Of a DNA stretch of 9,948 nucleotides, positions 7,222-9,948 are shown piece after piece. The position numbers were made by a program, and so were the translations under genes. The stretch comes from Burkholderiales bacterium. GTDB lineage: Bacteria > Pseudomonadota > Gammaproteobacteria > Burkholderiales > Burkholderiaceae_C. Every line of letters begins with the position of its first letter. Within the stretch, counting starts at the first letter, position 1. The stretch lies in contig CANFNE010000072.1 in assembly GCA_947448105.1 (NCBI GenBank), positions 1 to 9,948 of the forward strand, written 5' to 3'. The notes under the pieces are model-generated. The model saw only the letters and a program-made list of their open reading frames with translations. It did no database searches and was not told the DNA's origin.

Positions 7222-7611
7222 TTACTTGTAAATGGAATCGGGATTTTTCAGCACCGGATCTACCGCCTGCCATTGGCCGTCTTTGAGAACGCTAAAAAAG
7301 CAGCTGTGGCGCCCGGTGTGGCAGGCAATGCCGGGAGTATGCCCTTGCTGGGAGACGGTCAGCAGCACCACGTCGGCGTCGCAATCGACGCGGATTTCGT
7401 GCACCACTTGCACGTGGCCGGACTCTTCGCCCTTGAACCAGAGCTTGTTGCGCGAGCGGCTGAAATAGACGGCGCGGCCGAGTTCGGCGGTTTTTTGTAG
7501 CGCCTCGCGGTTCATCCAGGCAAACATCAGCACGTCTTTGCTGCCCTGCTCTTGCGCAATGGCGGGCACCAGGCCCTGGGCGTCCCATTTGATCTCGTCC
7601 AGCCAACCCAT
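7222..7611 (-). CDS. hisI: Phosphoribosyl-AMP cyclohydrolase
   Basis: HisI opens the adenine ring of phosphoribosyl-AMP, the third step of histidine synthesis. The 129-residue protein has DVLMFAWMNREAL (26-38), YFSRSRNKLWFKGEESGH (49-66), the acidic metal motif DCDAD (76-80) and ACHTGRHSCFF (96-106). Cysteines C77, C97 and C104 are the expected zinc ligands. The length matches monofunctional HisI. It starts two bases after the hisF stop and is followed four bases later by hisE, so this is a tightly packed operon. Confidence 0.98.
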   Translation of the reverse strand: MGWLDEIKWDAQGLVPAIAQEQGSKDVLMFAWMNREALQKTAELGRAVYFSRSRNKLWFKGEESGHVQVVHEIRVDCDADVVLLTVSQQGHTPGIACHTGRHSCFFSVLKDGQWQAVDPVLKNPDSIYK

Positions 7612-7613
7612 AG

Positions 7614-8396
7614 TTAATCCAATCGCACGGGAATGCCCCGCGCGGCCATGCGCGCTTTGGCCTGGCCCACGGTGAATTCGCCGTAGTGAAAAATGCTGGC
7701 CGCCAGCACTGCATCGGCGCCGCCAATGCTCACGCCGTCGGCCAGGTGGTCGAGCGTGCCTACGCCGCCGGAGGCGATCACCGGCACCGGCACCGCGTCG
7801 GCCACGGCGCGTGTCAGCTCCAGGTCAAAGCCGCTCTTGGTGCCGTCGCGGTCCATGCTGGTGAGCAAAATCTCGCCCGCACCCAGGCGCGCCATCTCGG
7901 TGGCCCACGCCACCGCGTCCAGGCCGGTGTTTTGGCGTCCGCCGTGGCTAAACACATCCCAACCGGGCCCACGCAGTTGCAGCGCTTCGCCCACACGGCG
8001 CTTGGCGTCAATCGCCACCACAATGCATTGGGCGCCGTATTTGTGCGCAGCTTCCTCAATCACCTGGGGCCGGGCAATGGCCGCCGAGTTGAAACTCACC
8101 TTGTCGGCCCCGGCGTTGAGCAAGCGGCGCACATCGTCCACCACGCGCACACCGCCACCCACTGTGAGGGGGATAAAAACCTGCGAAGCCACGGCCTCGA
8201 TGATGTGCAAAATCACGTCGCGCGCGTCGCTGGTGGCGGTGATGTCGAGAAAAGTCAGCTCATCGGCGCCCTGCTCGTTGTAGCGGGCGGCGATTTCCAC
8301 CGGATCACCGGCGTCGCGCAGTTCGACAAAGTTCACGCCTTTGACGACGCGCCCACCGGTCACGTCCAGGCAAGGGATGATGCGTTTGGCCAGCAT
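7614..8396 (-). CDS. hisF: Imidazole glycerol phosphate synthase cyclase subunit
   Basis: HisF, with the glutaminase HisH, converts PRFAR to imidazole glycerol phosphate and AICAR, joining histidine to purine synthesis. The 260-residue beta/alpha barrel begins MLAKRIIPCLDV with catalytic D11. The second catalytic aspartate is D130 in VVAIDAKRR. Phosphate-binding loops are TVGGG (78-82) and IASGGVG (207-213). The open frame continues to 8495, but the extension overlaps the neighbouring mutarotase gene and is not HisF-like, so the ATG at 8396 is chosen. It starts two bases after the mutarotase stop with only a weak GGA site, suggesting coupled translation. hisH is not in the window and is expected upstream of hisA. 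Confidence 0.98.
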   Translation of the reverse strand: MLAKRIIPCLDVTGGRVVKGVNFVELRDAGDPVEIAARYNEQGADELTFLDITATSDARDVILHIIEAVASQVFIPLTVGGGVRVVDDVRRLLNAGADKVSFNSAAIARPQVIEEAAHKYGAQCIVVAIDAKRRVGEALQLRGPGWDVFSHGGRQNTGLDAVAWATEMARLGAGEILLTSMDRDGTKSGFDLELTRAVADAVPVPVIASGGVGTLDHLADGVSIGGADAVLAASIFHYGEFTVGQAKARMAARGIPVRLD

Positions 8397-8398
8397 GG

Positions 8399-9259
8399 TT
8401 AGGCGTCCTGCAGCACTTGAAAACGCTGCCAGCCCTGCCAATGGGCAGCCGCCGCCACGGTAATGGGCAACAAGACTTGCGCTGCCTCCACACACAGAAA
8501 GTGGGAATAACCGTCAGGCAGCACGTCGGCCATGGCCGCGCATTTGTCGCGCCCGGGGTTCCAGACCACGCTGTTGGCCCAGGCCGGGCTTTGGCTGATT
8601 TCGAGCCGGTGGGCGCCGTCTTGCAGCACCAAGGGGCCAGGTGCGGCACCGTAGACACGGTCGAATTCGCCGTCAAACTGCAGTTCGGCTGCGGCGCTGG
8701 CGTGGCTATCAGTGAGTGCGTTCCACTCGGGCTGGCCTTGCAGGCCGTGCAGGCGCGCTTGCGCAATGTCGTCCACCGCAAGGTAGCTGTGCAAGGCGCC
8801 AGAAAACTGCAGGGGCCGGGAATCCATGTTGTGCACCGTCAGGGTCAGCGTCAACGCGCCGGGCACCAGCGCCACCCGCAAGCGGGCCTCAAAGCGCGAC
8901 TGCCACAGGGCCAGGGTTTGGGCGCTCCACGACAAGGCGAAATCTTGCTGCACCTGCGTGTCTTGTACCGTGGCCGGACCTGCCGTCCATACGCTGTTGC
9001 GGGCAAAACCGTGTTTGGGCAGGCTGCCGCGCTGGTTGAACTGGGGAAAACACACGGGCACGCCGCCGCGTATGGCGCTGCGGCCGTCCCACACATTTTT
9101 CGGGCTCAGGTACAGGCGCTCACGCCCCGCTGCCTGCCAGGACACCACGTGCGCGCCCTGCAACGCCACCCACACCGTGTCGCCATTGGCCAGGGTGAGG
9201 CGCTTGCCGGCTTGGCCATACTGGGTTTCGCTGCGGCACAGCGCGCCGCCATCAGCCAT
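8399..9259 (-). CDS. yeaD: D-hexose-6-phosphate mutarotase-like protein (YeaD family)
   Basis: The family interconverts alpha and beta anomers of hexose 6-phosphates and is related to galactose mutarotase. The 286-residue protein has the family signatures in order: RGGVPVCFPQF (64-74), PKHGFAR (81-87, with H83), ALHSYLAVDDI (155-165, with H157), VVWNP (231-235) and FLCVEAA (254-260, with E258). H83 or H157 and E258 are the likely acid-base residues. Length and spacing match E. coli YeaD (about 294). The ATG at 9259 overlaps the hisA stop by eight bases; the longer frame to 9292 begins with TTG and overlaps hisA by 41. It is followed two bases later by hisF, so it sits inside the histidine operon although no histidine step needs it. 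The exact sugar phosphate is not known from sequence. Confidence 0.93.
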   Translation of the reverse strand: MADGGALCRSETQYGQAGKRLTLANGDTVWVALQGAHVVSWQAAGRERLYLSPKNVWDGRSAIRGGVPVCFPQFNQRGSLPKHGFARNSVWTAGPATVQDTQVQQDFALSWSAQTLALWQSRFEARLRVALVPGALTLTLTVHNMDSRPLQFSGALHSYLAVDDIAQARLHGLQGQPEWNALTDSHASAAAELQFDGEFDRVYGAAPGPLVLQDGAHRLEISQSPAWANSVVWNPGRDKCAAMADVLPDGYSHFLCVEAAQVLLPITVAAAAHWQGWQRFQVLQDA

Positions 9260-9948
9260 TGATTTCGTCAGCGCGGGCTTGTCCTGCAGCAAAGTCGAGG
9301 TCGCCGGTGTAAATGGCGCGTCCGCAGATAACGCCTTCGACGCCCTCGTCCTCTACTGCGCACAGGGCCTCAATATCAGCCAGGTTGCTCAAGCCGCCCG
9401 AGGCAATGACCGGAATCGACAAGGCCTGGGCGAGCTTGACGGTGGCCTCAATATTGATGCCGCTGAGCATGCCGTCGCGTCCGATGTCGGTGTAAATAAT
9501 GGATTCGACGCCGTAGTCTTCAAATTTTTTGCCCAGATCGACCACGTCGTGGCGGGTGAGCTTGCTCCAGCCGTCGGTGGCAACCTTGCCGTCACGCGCG
9601 TCCAGCCCGACGATGATGTGGCCGCCAAAGGCGGTGCAGGCGTCTTGCAAAAAGCCGGGGTTTTTGACGGCAGCGGTGCCAATAATGACGTAGCGCAGGC
9701 CTGCGTCCAAATAGCGCTCGATGGTGTCGAGATCGCGGATGCCACCTCCGAGCTGTACATCGACTTCGCTGCCAACTTCCTTGAGGATCTTGCGGATGGC
9801 CGCCTCGTTCTTCGGGTGGCCGGCAAAGGCACCGTTCAAATCCACCAAGTGCAAGCGCCGCGCGCCTTTGTCCACCCAGCTGCGCGCCATGACCGCCGGG
9901 TCTTCGCCAAACGTGGTGGATTGGTCCATATCGCCCTGTTTGAGGCGA
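9252..9948 (-). CDS. hisA: Phosphoribosylformimino-AICAR ribotide isomerase (5' end beyond right edge)
   Basis: HisA performs the Amadori rearrangement of ProFAR to PRFAR, the step before HisF. The reading frame is open to the right edge and the visible part starts RLKQGDMDQSTTFG. About 15 N-terminal residues, including the first catalytic aspartate, are therefore missing; the full length would be near 246. The second catalytic aspartate is visible in IVGLDARDG, as are the phosphate loops LGGGIR and IASGGLSN and the YTDIGRDGM segment. Its in-frame Met at 9929 is internal and not the start. The stop overlaps the start of the mutarotase gene by eight bases. Confidence 0.98.
   Translation of the reverse strand, partial: RLKQGDMDQSTTFGEDPAVMARSWVDKGARRLHLVDLNGAFAGHPKNEAAIRKILKEVGSEVDVQLGGGIRDLDTIERYLDAGLRYVIIGTAAVKNPGFLQDACTAFGGHIIVGLDARDGKVATDGWSKLTRHDVVDLGKKFEDYGVESIIYTDIGRDGMLSGINIEATVKLAQALSIPVIASGGLSNLADIEALCAVEDEGVEGVICGRAIYTGDLDFAAGQARADEING

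Noticed and set aside
8417..9262. Plus-strand open frame of 281 codons opposite the mutarotase gene
   Set aside because: It mirrors the mutarotase reading frame, is rich in His/Gly/Arg/Ala as codon shadows are, and has no recognisable motif. The same applies to the frame at 7686-8402 opposite hisF.

Overview
The window is a GC-rich piece of chromosome packed almost entirely with housekeeping genes. The gene content and order point to a betaproteobacterium of the order Burkholderiales, most likely Comamonadaceae (Rhodoferax/Polaromonas/Acidovorax-like). The order reads hisA-...-hisF-hisI-hisE-hinT-tatA-tatB-tatC on the minus strand, then a DegS-like protease on the plus strand, then a Nif3-like gene, pdxA, petA and petB on the minus strand. 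The family placement is inference from gene order and protein character. No database search was possible.

Right half (about 4796-9948, all minus strand, transcribed right to left). A histidine biosynthesis block (hisA, partial at the right edge; hisF; hisI; hisE) has gaps of a few bases or less. A D-hexose-6-phosphate mutarotase-like gene is embedded between hisA and hisF. It is followed by a HIT-family nucleotide hydrolase gene (hinT) and the complete twin-arginine translocase operon tatA-tatB-tatC. tatB starts with GTG and overlaps tatC by 4 bases.

Centre (3611-4753, plus strand). A membrane-anchored serine protease with one PDZ domain (DegS/HtrA type) converges on tatC, with only 42 bases between their stop codons. 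It diverges from the Nif3-like gene across a 206-base intergenic region, the longest in the window. No stretch of 300 bases lacks a gene.

Left part (1-3404, minus strand). A Nif3/YbgI-type metal protein, a PdxA-family dehydrogenase, and the start of the cytochrome bc1 operon: the complete Rieske protein (petA) and the first 254 codons of cytochrome b (petB), which runs off the left edge. The Rieske protein has a Tat-type signal anchor, so the window carries both the Tat translocase and a probable substrate, with the envelope protease between them.

I see no mobile element, CRISPR array, tRNA, rRNA, phage gene or toxin-antitoxin pair, and nothing that looks like an undescribed system. The points most worth a second look are the mutarotase in the his operon, the PdxA paralogue question, the unusual leaders of tatB and hinT, and the basic C-terminal tail of TatB.
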